NCBI GenBank assembly: GCA_002794785.1
Contig: NBBA01000005.1
Span: 682,001 to 746,000, forward strand
DNA from: Coniferiporia sulphurascens
Taxonomy: Eukaryota > Basidiomycota > Agaricomycetes > Hymenochaetales > Hymenochaetaceae
DNA length: 64,000 nucleotides
Direction of reading: 5' to 3'
Notes under the pieces: generated by a model
Seen by the model: the letters and a program-made list of their open reading frames with translations, nothing else
Databases searched by the model: none
Told to the model about the DNA's origin: nothing
Made by a program: the position numbers and the translations under genes
Part shown: positions 1-11,249 of the stretch, one piece after another
Numbering within the stretch: the first letter of the stretch is position 1
Layout of the letters: each line of letters opens with the position of its first letter

Positions 1-651
1 TCGGGAAAGAAGGAAAGAGACTGAGCTCCGTCTAACTGTTCGCTGTGATTTTCGGAAACAGGGTATCCCAGACTCGTCGGTCGGTACGAGCTCGATGTTC
101 ACGGGCGAGGAGGAGGTCTTTGCATTTGCGCGCTGCTGCTCGCGGCTGGTGCAAATGGGCAGCAAGGAGTGGGCAGAAACCGCAGGACAGGAGTAGATGG
201 ATTTTAGATAATTTCGTTGCATCATCTACAGCAGTAACTTATCACATGTGTAATTTCTTGGTTATGGGAATTATGGATGATCATTCTAACGATTTGATTT
301 TCTCTCTGTCTGTGCACCGAGGAATTGAGAGAGTGAGTCCATGATACCAAATGTGGGTCCTCCTTTCCCTTCGGGGACATTAATATTAACAGCTTCATTA
401 TCCATTGGAGTACAACGTCAGACCTATGTATATTGATTCTAAAGCTGGCAGCGAAGTGCGTACATTAGTTCCTGATTGTGTTAAATTATTACAACAGTCA
501 ATTTAGTTCCATTCCGGACAAATGCACCAATACCGACTCCACGTATTAGAAATTAAGATTATTGTATAAGAAGACGCCAGTTCGAAGGTATCTTGTATGG
601 TCATCGGAAGAGTTCAGTGGGCAGGCAGAATAGGTATAGGAAGAAAAGTAA
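1..651. other. Left-edge stretch without a recognised gene
   Basis: Only short open frames without recognisable domains or a convincing exon structure are present. The AT-rich 230-560 stretch looks intergenic. A gene running off the left edge cannot be excluded. Confidence 0.3.
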
Positions 652-1446
652 CTAAGGCCTTAGGCCAGATGGCCAGAGTCCAGGTTCAGCAATGGTGCGC
701 TTCTCAGTGCATCCCAAGCATGAGCTATTTCCAGTCGCGCACGAGCGGAAGACGTGCTCCCAGTAGCGCGTCTCTCCGTACCTGCAGTAAACACAAATCG
801 TCGAGGAGTCTGGCTTTTGCAGGTACGAGCGCAAGATGCGCGGTATTCCCCGACTCAGCGCGACGTTGCTTAAAGCGATGTCGCCCTTCCAACGCAGGTA
901 ATCGCGTACAAGGGGTGTATCTGGCAAGACGTTGTACAGCGACGGAGAGACCCAGAAGGCCCAAACATGCTCGGTGTCGTCGATCATGTGAACCCTCCAG
1001 AAGGTAATGTCCATAAACGAAGACGCCGTCTGCGGGGATGTAAGATGACTATAAGTTTTGTTGTAGTGACAGTAATTTCTTACTCTCAGTGGACAGATCT
1101 GGCTTTTCGTATGAATATTTACGTGTGGGCCGCTCTTTACGACAGCCAATTTCCAGCCTTGACCATCGATATTCGCCCAAACAATTTCTCTCGGCTGTAA
1201 ATGTCAACTTGGTAAAACAGAAGAATGAGAGAGGGCTGGACTCACCCTGAGGTAATGCAGCGGATCGTCTCCAAATTTTCCCGCTAATTTGGGGGAGGAA
1301 AATGAATAGTCTGTAGGAGAAGAGGCCCTAGAAAGAGCAGAGGAGATGCTCGAAAATGATGAAGAGATCGGCGACGGCGGGGTAGACTGGAGGGATGTGG
1401 ACTTGTACATTCTGGAGGTAACTACAACAAGATGATGGCAGTACAA
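652..1446 (-). CDS. Hypothetical protein, two exons
   Basis: I do not recognise this gene. Exon 1 (1446-1246) encodes a Ser/Pro-rich N-terminus ending in DDPLHYLR, followed by a GTGAGT donor. An intron of about 216 bp ends in CCGCAG, and exon 2 (1029-652) continues in phase 0 with a segment rich in Trp, Tyr and Cys (ITFWRVHMIDDTEHVWAFWV, then a CVYCRYGETRYWEHVFRSC stretch). The two CxxC-type pairs near the C-terminus could bind a metal, but this is weak. The joined product is about 192 aa. The start is uncertain because an upstream exon may exist. The intron is longer than most in this window, so the join could be wrong. Confidence 0.4.
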
Positions 1447-2604
1447 AATTCGTCAGGGGTTTTGTTGGCAGAATGAAATGAACAACTGGTTGGAGTCGGG
1501 CGCGAGAGAGGCTGACGGGCACATGAACATCCTCCTTCTTATATCGTATAGGTGTGGCCTCCGTGGCTGGCAGTGGTCCGTGGCTCGAGGTGTCCCATTG
1601 TCCCTTTTGGAAATTGTTGATTATCACCTTATCGGTTTTGAAGGTGGCTGACGGTCCTAGTACTCGAATTCCTCCAGGACGTCCGTCACCCGTTGAAACG
1701 GGTAGTTCCCATCCCGGAAGATGCCTTACTACGCTGTTCCAACATCGCAGGATTTACTTTAAACGTTGCACGGCCCTTTCGCCGTTAATGCAGCTATGGA
1801 GAGAAACGGGTGAGTCCAGGAGGATACCAAACGAGCCTCAGACCGACCCGCGGCGGTGCTAGTTGGTGGCGGTGCATCGTATTCACAAAGACATACAAGT
1901 ACTCACGGCCGCTTTAAGACAAAGCAGGCCAGCCGCCAGCGGTTGAGAGAAACAGCACGGATACGATCGAACATGCGATTTGGGGGGGAATGCTTGGTGC
2001 AAGCAGCTGTGACTAGATGGACGCAAGTTCGTTTCGCGACGAATAGTCGATCTCCACGAGTTGCTACAAGCATGGGGGAGTAAACGATGAACACAGTATA
2101 CAGTCAAAACTTCAAGATGGTTCGAGCTGGAACCGGAAAGACTGGTGAAAATTCAGACCTAGGGACCATAGCTGGTTCAAAATCTGGTATGCTGCTGCGC
2201 GTATTTCAAGGAAAATAGGTGTTCACATTCGCACAATGCTCGTCTTGGGGTGTAGATCAGAGCATGAGCACAACGGTTTCCGGCGAATAGGTGCGTTTTA
2301 AGCCTGAAAGGAAGTGAGTGAACCACGCTTATTCCCCGTTACTTAATCAAAACGATGGTAAATCAAAATTCAGGATTTCCTAAGTAAGTAACTACAGAAG
2401 AATCTATTATAGGGCTTAACGGCCTCGCTACAACTACACTATACTCGATAATGAATAACAGGTAAAGATGGCAAAGGATGAAAGAAGGATGTTATAACTT
2501 AGTATGAAGCCAAAAAAAGAAGAAAATACATTCGTGACACTAGCGGAAGCTGCCAGAGAAGCCAGAGATAATGTGTATGGGCGACGAATCAACCGTAGTA
2601 TCAT
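1447..2604. other. Intergenic region upstream of the small gene and downstream of HIR1
   Basis: No supported gene. The ORFs here (for example 1554-1862 plus and 1883-2107 minus) overlap in several frames and lack motifs or splice logic. The stretch should hold the promoter of the 652-1446 gene and the HIR1 3' untranslated region. Confidence 0.35.
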
Positions 2605-5600
2605 TCAATCATCAGCGCTCGCCTTTTTAAGCAGATCCTGATAATCCTGGGCTAGTTTTAGCAGAGTTTTACTCCGTGCTGTGGGCGAGAACATCAGAAA
2701 CAAAGGGGCTGTGAGAAATGAAAAAACGTACAGAAAATAGTCAGAACTTCCTTCACAAGGTCACGTTTCATCATTCCAAGTATCGAAGGGCTCCAGCAGT
2801 CGTCCGTCTTGCCCGGTCGCCTTAATGCGTGAGAGGAACTAAAATCAGACTTGCAATTTGAGGTGACGGCAGATACGAACTCACCAATAAACGGGCCCGT
2901 AGAGCTCTCGTAGAACCTCTTCTGCTTTTCCGCGGAAACCTTCATCTGCAATTGACTTCGCATATAGTAGAAGCGCCTGCCTATATTCCGGCGCACTGCC
3001 CAACACGCGAGCAGCGTGCATACGTGACTCAAGATGGCCCAGTGTGAGCGCAGCAGTCCACCACGTGGGACGCTGCGGCACAATTACCCCATCCACTGGA
3101 TCAGAGGCCATGTGCTCCGCAGCACGCGCTTCAATAGACGCTACCACGCCACCTGCTGTGGTAGAAGATGTCGCGGATGCACGCTGTTTACCCTTCCAGC
3201 AGGTTGACCCGCCTGCCCACCAGCTTTCGCTGACGCGCACCCAGCTTGCGAGGGCAGCATCGTAGCTGAGAGCAGAGCCCGTGCTGAGTTGTACGAGGGG
3301 CGCGCCATTCGGCCTGATGGATGCGGAAAGTACAAAAGCAGCATTTCCTTGGTTGGCGGACGGAGCGAGTTGAGGGAGAATAGACGTAGGCTGGTGAACG
3401 GCCGATGAAGTTTTCGTGTTCCTGAGAGGCAGCATTAGCATGAATACACTGAAAAACTGGAATATGAGCGCTAACCAGACAAAGACTTGTCCTGAGGTCG
3501 TGATAGCCATGAGGTGGTGCTTTGCTGCATCGAAAAATGCAATACGTGAGCCAAGTACCATCGTCGGCATAATACTGCAACGTAGTAAGCGTCCACTGGG
3601 AACCATAGACACGAGGACAACTTACTGTCTTCCGGTGAGTGAATAAACATTCACCGCCCCATCCTCCAATGCCACCGCACAGAAACGGCTTGACGCACAA
3701 ATGGCGAGGACCGGCGCAGAAACGTAGTCGAGCCACTGCACGCTTTTTTCTTTGGAGGCGTAAAATGTCACTTCGCTAGGTTCTGCAGATGATCCATAAG
3801 TTTTTAAGCCGATAATACATATCTGTACAACAAAATGGCTGGACATACGGTTTTTCTCCTCCGAGTTTCGCGCCTCGAGCACATCACCTGTCTCTTCTAC
3901 GCGCGCCTCTAAAAACGTCTTCAAGCTCGGTGGAGGGAGGGCATCGAGACTAGCGCTGCTCAGGCCTGAGATACCTAGAACAGCAGGGCTTGTGGGCACT
4001 CCAGTGCCCTCTCTTTTGATCTCACGGATGTCCTTGTCCGCAGCATCTGCGCCACGCACGCGATCTCCTCCAAGAGTACGCGCCTTGGGAGGCTTCCCGC
4101 TGTCATCAACAAACATCCCTGGCCCTGTTACAGATACAGATATGGGGTGTGTCTGCATGTCAGAACCCTTTCCACGCCTTCCACGCGTATCAAGAGCGCT
4201 GATTGGGACGGCCATATCCATGCCACCCATTCCAAAGTCGCCGTCGTCATCGAGTTCCATGTCCATGCCCATTCCCGATCCATTCAAGCCCGCGCCGAAG
4301 CGAGCCGATGATACAGAGACGGAGTTAGAGATAAGAGGAGCAGTTGAGTTCGAGTTCATGTTAACTGGTAAGGGCGCCGGTGCAGATGCTGATGCGAAGG
4401 GTACATTCGTAGACTGTATGCGTCTTCTGTCCTTGTCTCTATCTCTTCCTCGTGGTGCACGACGCGCGACAAGCGTTGTAACGTGCTCTCCCGTCGTCCC
4501 TGGCGTCCCATGGCCGAACCCATTCTGATGTGCGATTGCAGTCGGGGGCGTCGACGTGCCGCGTCTGCTGACTCCGTTTCCGTTTATACCGTTCATTGTT
4601 CCACCAGCACCGTTGATTCCAACGGCATGTGCGTATCCGTTTGGGATTGGGGGAGGGACGAACCCGAATTTGCTAAGGTACTGTTTCTGTGCGTCCTTTG
4701 ACGCTCTGCCTTCGAGTTCCGTTTCGTCGAACGCAAGGGCAGCGAGCGTCCCGTCGGAACTCACTGCATAAAGGGTCAACCCATCTGTAGACCAGCTGAG
4801 ATCCATGATCTGGCGTTCAAAAACGTGGCTTGCTACAACAAGCGGGCGAGCACTTTTCGTCTGCCAGACGCTCAGTGCTTGGTCGTCCGCGCCTAGTGCC
4901 ACAACGCTACAGATATTCGCCGTCGAGCAGGGTGAGGAAGGGTCCCTCAAAAATATATGTGGGTTGTAGGCAGCGACTTCTACTGTATTCTCGTGGCCCA
5001 CGAGGCTTATTTCGGATGTCCAAGCATTCCGCGTGATGACAGCCGCGGTAAACACAAACCCGTTGTTGTTCGTCGCATTTGAGGCAGTGATGTGTGCTCC
5101 ATCTGGAGACCAGCTATTCAAAAATTAGATGAAGATGCAAACCCAAATACACAGCTAGACAAACCTCAATCGCCGAAAAAACGTGCTACCAGGCGAATGT
5201 TCGAATGGGCGGGTAACAGTTGCCTCGAGGCCCCAGTCGAAGGTGCGCCATATGCGAACGGTTCGATCATCGGATTGCGTAGCAAGAAATTCACCGACAG
5301 GGTCCCAGCATACGCCCTTCACGAAACCTTGGTGGAGATCGAGTTTGGCAAGCCGCTCAAGAGTGAACCCACACCATATGAGGACCTTTGAATCCAAACC
5401 CGTCGAGGCGAGGTAGCGATCGTCCGGTGACCATGCAAGGTCGGTAACATCTAGCAGCAATGCAAGCTTTAAAAGGAGATGCAGTGGGTGTATTGATATA
5501 TTGACTCACCGCTTTCGTGCCCTGGCAAGCGTTTTAATGGTTTCCAACCCTCCACGTTGACCTCGTCTGAACCCCAGACCTTGCCTGCGCCCGTTCTAAA

Positions 5601-6011
5601 GAAGATAAGATCATCAGACTCACGGCAAAGGCTGCAGTACCCACGGATCCAAATCCCAAATCATAATAATCTCGTCGTCGCTGCCGCTCGCAAGCCAGCG
5701 ACCAGAATGGGCCCAGCGAACGGTGAGAACGGGCCCAGTATGCATGGTGAGAGTGCAGAGTGACTTGGGTGGTTTGTTCGCATGCTCTGCGGCAGAGTTG
5801 AGGATGGGCTTGGTGCTCCATATGCGTACTTTTGCGTCCAGTCCGCCCGTTGCGATGCGCGAACCGTCTGGGTGGACGTGCACGGAGAATATCGACAGTC
5901 GCTTCGCGTTTTCGCTACGCGTACCATCTGCAGATACTTAGCAACATTGTCTACCCGATATTAAGTAGAAATACCTTGGTGCATAACCCATGCAGGTTTC
6001 GTTAGCCTCAT
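2605..6011 (-). CDS. HIR1: Histone transcription regulator HIR1 (HIRA homologue)
   Basis: Subunit of the HIR histone chaperone complex, which deposits H3-H4 independently of replication and represses histone genes. The start is fixed by the family N-terminus MRLTKPAWV at 6011. Nine exons (6011-5975, 5927-5624, 5595-5510, 5450-5165, 5113-3626, 3595-3476, 3421-2885, 2820-2732, 2678-2605) join with consistent phase into 1006 codons, close to the usual length. WD40 repeats fill about the first 400 residues (SVHVHPDGSRIATGG, SDDEIIMIWDLDPW, DVTDLAWSPDDRYLAS). A low-complexity Gly/Ser/Asp linker follows. The HIRA C-terminal domain comes next (TLGHLESRMHAARVL, then GFRGKAEEVLRELYGPVYW). The last exon ends SRSKTLLKLAQDY, as in relatives. 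No defect was seen. Confidence 0.96.
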
Positions 6012-7227
6012 TTTGTTGCCCTGAGCACGTTGGTAGTCATGAAGAGGGCCGAGCCGCGATCGACGCCTGGGATACCTGTCTTCGAACCTCTGTGACTGCC
6101 GATCGCCGGTTGAGCCGGACTGAGCCGGCTCCCCCGGCTCGCCACGTCATTGACTTTGTGAAGCCCGAGTTCTACTACTCAAACATCTCCTCTTAAACTC
6201 AGCCCGTCTAGTAACTAACAGGAAAGCGCCTGCGTCGGCATGGCGCCGAATTTTTCGATTGTGGGAAGACATGTGGTGTCCGGTCTGATCGCAGACCCTC
6301 CTTCCCAGCGTCTTTCTACCGGTAATGAGTTTTAACTCTAACCTTGGGCGGCTTGGGCCTTGATATTCGCGTGCCAGTACTTACACACAAAACATCCTAC
6401 ACGAGGCCCGAGAGTAGACTCTGGCTAGGCCATTCGCTCGAACTAGGGGTCTAAAAAAGCAGCAGGTTTGGGTTTCCAAATGCCAAGAGGAGTTCGGGAA
6501 CGGCGCTATGCTAAGGTGGGCCGTCTACAACTGGGCGGTAATCATCGAATTTGGACGAAAAAAGTACCGTGTGAGAGAGTGTTTACCCTTCCGTGCCGAT
6601 ACTTGGCGCGCCGCTCGCTCGGACTAGGGTGTGGAATGAGCGTGGTGCATGGCCACCAAGTCCTCGTTACTCAAAACTGAATGTTTCGACACAGTTTCAA
6701 TATCCCTGGATTTTTCTATACTATCCACACGAAGGTACGTGTATCATTCCCCGTCGCAGTATGGTTCTTCTCCTATGATATCGGCGACTCTAGTTTTCCG
6801 CTCAGACTTAATTTCGGTTTTCACCACTATTAGCACAGCAGCCTAGCACACAAACATCTCGAGGCGACGTCGCCTTCAATTTTCTTCCGGTAAAGGGGCT
6901 CTTCTCCCGCTCGCTTCTGGCGTTACTTGACTTTCTGGGGACTTGAATGCATCGCCAACAGTTACTTTCTTTTTTGCTCTGGCCCGTTGGACCCACAGCC
7001 TAATTCATTACGGAGCTTCTCGCCCCTGCCATCACCGAGTTTGCATCACCTTCGCATCTCCAGTACCCATACTCCCTTAAGCAGCGCTCCCATGGCCAAC
7101 CCTTGTAAAGGAAGGACAATATGTAGTGATATAGCGATACACCACTAATCAGGTCCTATACTGACTCGACAAGTTTATTTCTTTCGGCCACGTCCCACTT
7201 TCGTTGACGCCTCTTGTATTTTGCGAG
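6012..7227. other. Gene-poor region upstream of HIR1
   Basis: No supported coding gene. It should contain the HIR1 promoter. Short ORFs at 6468-6680, 6593-6778 and 6927-7148 have no domain and no splice structure I can defend. Confidence 0.35.
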
Positions 7228-7233
7228 TATAAG
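7228..7233 (+). promoter_or_regulatory. TATA-like box before the first zinc-knuckle-like mini-gene
   Basis: TATAAG lies about 107 bp before the ATG at 7340. A pyrimidine-rich, ATG-free leader separates the two, which is compatible with a genuine 5' untranslated region. Inference from spacing only. Confidence 0.35.
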
Positions 7234-7339
7234 ATCCAACCCTCCACACCTTTCAGCACCATCCCGCAAATTTACTCGACTCTAGGACGCCTCATCACTG
7301 AAATATTCGAACAACTCTACCTACGCGCCATTCCACACG

Positions 7340-7474
7340 ATGCAGCTTATCTGTTTCTCGACATATAACGCTCCGCAGACTGTAGACTGCAGCAAACCGA
7401 ATTGCTGTCATTGCGGACAGAGTGGTGGAGGACACAAAGATGGCTGTCCGTTTGGTGTTAAGAGTAGGACCTAG
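7340..7474 (+). CDS. Small zinc-knuckle-like protein, copy 1 (44 aa)
   Basis: An uninterrupted 44-codon ORF from ATG 7340 to TAG 7472-7474. Its C-terminal half reads CCHCGQSGGGHKDGCPFGVK. The spacing C-x2-C-x6-H-x3-C followed by Pro resembles the CCHC zinc knuckle (C-x2-C-G-x4-GH-x4-C), but here it stands alone in a tiny protein. A paralogous ORF lies 1.2 kb downstream (8535-8675) with the same motif. Outside the motif the two proteins have diverged, which suggests selection on the motif. Twelve bases after the stop comes a typical intron (GTATGT donor 7487, CTAAG branch-like site, CAG acceptor 7557-7559), so an intron may lie in the 3' untranslated region. Function unknown; nucleic-acid or metal binding is only inferred. 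Confidence 0.5.
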   Translation: MQLICFSTYNAPQTVDCSKPNCCHCGQSGGGHKDGCPFGVKSRT

Positions 7475-7486
7475 GGTGTTGATCCT

Positions 7487-7559
7487 GTATGTTTGCTCCT
7501 TCCCTTTACACGAATTCGCATAGGACTCAGTTTCCTACTAAGCTCGGTGTCTGTTTCAG
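7487..7559 (+). other. Candidate 3'-UTR intron of mini-gene copy 1
   Basis: 73 bp with GTATGT at the donor, TACTAAG upstream of the acceptor and a pyrimidine-rich tract ending TTTCAG. It begins 12 nt after the stop codon, matching the position of the intron after copy 2. Confidence 0.4.
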
Positions 7560-8491
7560 ACCCGATACATTGCATCTGTCTACTTGGTGGGGACGGCGTT
7601 CACATTGCACATTATGCTCCGATTTGATTTGTATCCGTATTTTCTGAATGTATCTTCACTGTTACTATGCATTTCCCAGGCCCGGTTTACTGTTCGCCTC
7701 AACCCACACCGTTGCGCTTTTAAAGTTGCCTGTCTAAGCGACAAAGTCAGGCCATGGAATACTCCCCAGTTAGAGATCCGGATAAGCAAGGACAGCATCA
7801 TAGCGTGATGATAAACTTTTACGTAGATTAGGATAATTGAAAGGCAAAATATCACCTCGTGCATCTAATTTCGCTTGAGCGGGACGAATGGCTAAGTTAC
7901 AGTGGCTCATGACAGGGAGCATTTCTTTTTTTCGGTCTTTGTTACCCTGAGTTTGACGATTCAAAACTTAATTTCCTTAGGGTACGTAATCAGTTCTGTG
8001 TTGTGGCTTTATTTGCTCCTCGTGCCAATTGATATAGTCGGCCCTTTGTCTACAACGCCTACACGTGAAGCGTTAAATTGTCCGCACTAATCACGCGGCG
8101 GCACAAACTATAACATGCATTCCTACATGTTTGAGGCTGTAGTACATCAATTAAAGCCTTTGATCGAATTCGCCCGAGCGCCGCGGCACCGCTTGGAGTC
8201 ATACCTTGCGGGACCAAACCCACGCCTCGCGGCCGAACGAAATCTTTGTGGCACCGCATGTCTCCCGAGCACCGAAGCAAGGCTGCGTGCAGGCGAACAC
8301 TCCCCATACGCGCAGCTCCCTGTTGCGCAGCCGCAATGCATTATAACGGCTAATACCTCTTTTTGGCAGACGCCTGTAAAGTTGCCCGAAACCCCAAGCC
8401 CGAGCGAGTCCTTTGTCCCACACTGGTATAAAGATGCAGCCCTTCCATCCCATGGCCCTCAGAACATTGTTCACACTCCCCGGCGTATACT
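7560..8491. other. Spacer between the two mini-genes
   Basis: No supported gene. A 127-codon plus-strand ORF at 8115-8498 has no recognisable domain and overlaps the presumed promoter of the second mini-gene. I treat it as chance. Confidence 0.3.
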
Positions 8492-8499
8492 CTTATAAA
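8492..8499 (+). promoter_or_regulatory. TATA-like box before mini-gene copy 2
   Basis: TATAAAAC sits about 40 bp before the ATG at 8535, leaving a very short leader. The placement supports transcription of the small ORF rather than of a longer gene. Confidence 0.4.
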
Positions 8500-8534
8500 A
8501 CTCCCACTCGAGTTGCATCCTTAATACCCTCACG

Positions 8535-8675
8535 ATGTCACCTTCCTCTTCACCACCCGTAAATTTCGTCCAAAGCACCGGTTCACAAGCTTCGGACAAT
8601 AGCTCTGCACAATGCTGTCATTGCGGTTACCGAAACTCACACGCACCGGACTGTCCTTTCGGGATCAAGGGATAA
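8535..8675 (+). CDS. Small zinc-knuckle-like protein, copy 2 (46 aa)
   Basis: ATG 8535 to TAA 8673-8675, 46 codons. A Ser/Pro-rich N-terminus is followed by CCHCGYRNSHAPDCPFGIKG. Alignment with copy 1 (7340-7474) keeps the C-x2-C-G pair, the His, the last Cys-Pro-Phe-Gly and the following Ile/Val-Lys. The N-terminal halves are unrelated, and the codons have drifted outside a 14-bp identical core (TGCTGTCATTGCGG). A 60-bp intron-like segment (GTACGT at 8691, CAACAG ending 8750) starts 15 nt after the stop, as in copy 1. The product may be a cytosolic metal- or nucleic-acid-binding peptide. No signal peptide is evident. Confidence 0.5.
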   Translation: MSPSSSPPVNFVQSTGSQASDNSSAQCCHCGYRNSHAPDCPFGIKG

Positions 8676-8690
8676 ACCAACGACATCGAT

Positions 8691-8750
8691 GTACGTAGTC
8701 GGTCAATCACTTCCTTATTTCATCCACAATTTGATTGACTGAGTCAACAG
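8691..8750 (+). other. Candidate 3'-UTR intron of mini-gene copy 2
   Basis: 60 bp, GTACGT donor, TTGACTGA branch-like stretch, CAACAG acceptor. The relation to the stop codon (15 nt) parallels copy 1. Confidence 0.4.
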
Positions 8751-9284
8751 TTACACATGATGCAAAAGCTGATTGCCCAGTGGGAGCCGTCACCGCCTTA
8801 TGCACCTAATAATTTTTCATGTCCACTGGTAGTACCAGGAGACCACACATGGGTACCTTCTTGTTAATATTGTCCTTGCAAAGATCCCTGCACAGAATTG
8901 TACCTATAGCCGATGCACTTGTTCGTTCTCTTCTACTTTTATATAGAGTTTCCATGATCATTGTTAGTTTATCAGCCATACACTCCTCGTCTCCCTCGAT
9001 CACTAGATTCACTACCCTCCTCTCATCATATCGTCCGCTTTGTCGCCCATGAATACACAGTACATAGACTAACTACTGTATTATTTGTTCTTTAGTAGCA
9101 GCTTTTACTGCTAATTTCGGACATCTATAATCCGAGAAACCTTTCAAGTTGTGGCTGATGGCCGGCACGGTCCCGGACCGGAGAGCCAGGACGCGTGATC
9201 ACCTTTTAATTCCGATCCAAGTACCGCTATCGACGTCAGAGTTGAATATTCATTACGGCCACGACTTCTGACCATACCACCATC
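8751..9284. other. Intergenic region before the oxidoreductase
   Basis: No supported gene. It should contain the promoter of the gene starting at 9285. Confidence 0.3.
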
Positions 9285-10854
9285 ATGCCCGACGTTAAGC
9301 CATTCATACTGAGCTGGGGGATCATTGGCGCCGGCCGCATCTCGTCGGAATTCGTCAAGGATCTCGTCCTTTCCACAGAAGGGCGGGATGTTGCGGATGT
9401 ATCGCATGTCGTGGTCGCGGTGGGCTCGAGGAACGTCGCGAAAGCAGAGGAATTTATCAGCAATTTCTGTCCGGAAGGTGCTTGTGCACAGAAGGCGGGT
9501 CTTGTGGGAACCAAGCCAAAGGCGAGAGGGAGCTATGCGGAGGTGTACACGGATCCGGTACGCGCATTCAGGCCTCGCAATTGCCAGGAGCTTTTATATT
9601 ATCTCAGGATGTCGACATAATATATGTTGGAACTCCCCACACGTGTCATGTACGGAAAGTCTTCTTGCATTTATCCCACAGGAGCACTAACATGCGCCAC
9701 ACAGTTTGAGGATGCGAAGAATGCCCTCGATGCCGGAAAACACGTCTTACTTGAGAAGGTTCGGCTGAAGTGCTAGTGTCTGTTACATCAACACCGAAAC
9801 TGACTATATGCAGCCTGCAACTCTCAATCAAGCCGAGTTCAAGGTCCTCTCTGAACTCGCTAAATCAAAGAATCTGTTCCTGATGGAGGCCGTATGGACT
9901 CGATTTTTCCCACTTACGTACGCCCTCGAGGACATTATATTCAAGGAGGAGGCCATCGGAGAAATTAGGCGCCTCCAGTCGGACTTCAGCATTGACTTTA
10001 TTGACGGTAAAACGGTCCGATTTTTGAGGGACAAGAGGTCTGACCAAGTTGTGTCACGTTCAAAGTTGTCAATGAGAGCAACCGTCTATTGAATTTAAAC
10101 CTCGCCGGTGGTGGTCTGCTTGACCTGGGACCATATCCTCTCGTTTGGTAAGCTTGGGTTCGGTAGTGATGTGTGCATATATGCACTCGCTCATGTTTAC
10201 CCACACCTAGGGCCCTCCTCCTCCTGTACCGTCATCCCCAGAACCACCGGTCCGCGCCGGAACAGATTCGCGCTTCCATGACCAAGTATACCAAGACAAA
10301 TGTCGATTTGTACACGGATTGGACGTTGGACTTCCCGCGCATTGGATCTGGCGCCCGTGCAAGCTTGAGCACAAGTATCTGTGTGAATAGTCCGAAGGAA
10401 GTGGTCACGCGCGTGCAAGGGACAAAAGGGTCTGTATATTTATCTCTTCAGCGTCTTGAATTGCGCGTTAGCTGATAATAACCGGGTTCAACTTACATAG
10501 GGAGATTATCCTGCCGTGGGCAACCGCACGTCCGGATAAGTTCACTATCCGCCGTTCCAAAGTCGGCCGTGGACCGCAAGAATTCACCGAAGAGGTGAAG
10601 GAATTCCCAATCCAAGGGATGGGCCTAAACTGGGAGGCAGACGCTGTTGCGCGTTACATACGGGGTAAGGATTTATGCATTTTTCCGCAGATCAGTGCTG
10701 AATCTCGGGATAAACTCTTGTAGATGGCAAGATTGAGAGTGACCGCATGCCGCACGAGGAAACGTTGCTGGAGCTTGCAATCTTTGACGAGATACGTCGT
10801 CAGGGAGGCTACGTCTTCCCTGAAGGACTGGAAAAGGTCAAATTGAGTTCCTAA
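9285..10854 (+). CDS. Gfo/Idh/MocA-family oxidoreductase (dimeric dihydrodiol dehydrogenase-like)
   Basis: NAD(P)-dependent oxidoreductase with an N-terminal Rossmann fold. Residues about 10-20 read SWGIIGAGRISSEF, the nucleotide-binding GxGxxS motif. The family motif around the catalytic Lys is present (DAGKHVLLEKP), followed by MEAVWTRFFP and the GGGLLDLGPYPLVW signature of dihydrodiol/D-xylose dehydrogenases. Eight exons (9285-9557, 9608-9649, 9705-9758, 9814-10006, 10066-10147, 10211-10429, 10501-10664, 10724-10854) join in phase to 385 aa, the normal length. The exon 4/5 boundary uses a CAAAG acceptor, chosen because it alone keeps the frame. The gene faces the permease gene tail to tail. 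The natural substrate, probably a sugar or trans-dihydrodiol, cannot be read from sequence. Confidence 0.93.
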
Positions 10855-11249
10855 GTGCTGGAACACCAGTTTGCATGGGGCGGAAATGAAAACTGTACTT
10901 GTATGTATGTGCCTGCTGAACATGTCATTATTGGTGATAAAGTGAAGTACTCATGAGGCCGCTAGTAAATAAGAAACTGTGACCTTCTTTCATAATCTCT
11001 GCTTGATCGAGAGTGAAGAAGCTTAGGTTCACCCGAACGTGCAAGCTGTTTGCAAGTCCGGAAACTCGTTTCGAACTTTCATCGGGATAAATAAAACACG
11101 TTTTAAGTAACGATGCACGCGTGGAGTACACACGCAACCCGAAATTGAATACAAATCCAAACCTTACGCTTGGTGAAACTTATTGTGTATTCAGGACATG
11201 CTTTCGGAGATGCCTACTTGGTTAAGCTCCCGGGCCCGAAGTCTACAAC
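10855..11249. other. Convergent 3' region between oxidoreductase and permease
   Basis: Holds the two facing 3' untranslated regions. No gene seen. Confidence 0.4.

Noticed and set aside
6060..6110. GGTTCGAAG-like sequence on the minus strand considered as a tRNA T-loop
   Set aside because: The flanking arms do not pair and no acceptor stem or anticodon arm can be drawn.
5990..6196. Plus-strand ORF overlapping the HIR1 start, considered as a divergent gene
   Set aside because: It is antisense to the HIR1 first exon and has no conserved feature.
8115..8498. 127-codon plus-strand ORF between the two mini-genes
   Set aside because: No domain, overlaps other equally long frames on the minus strand, and runs into the TATA-like box of the second mini-gene.
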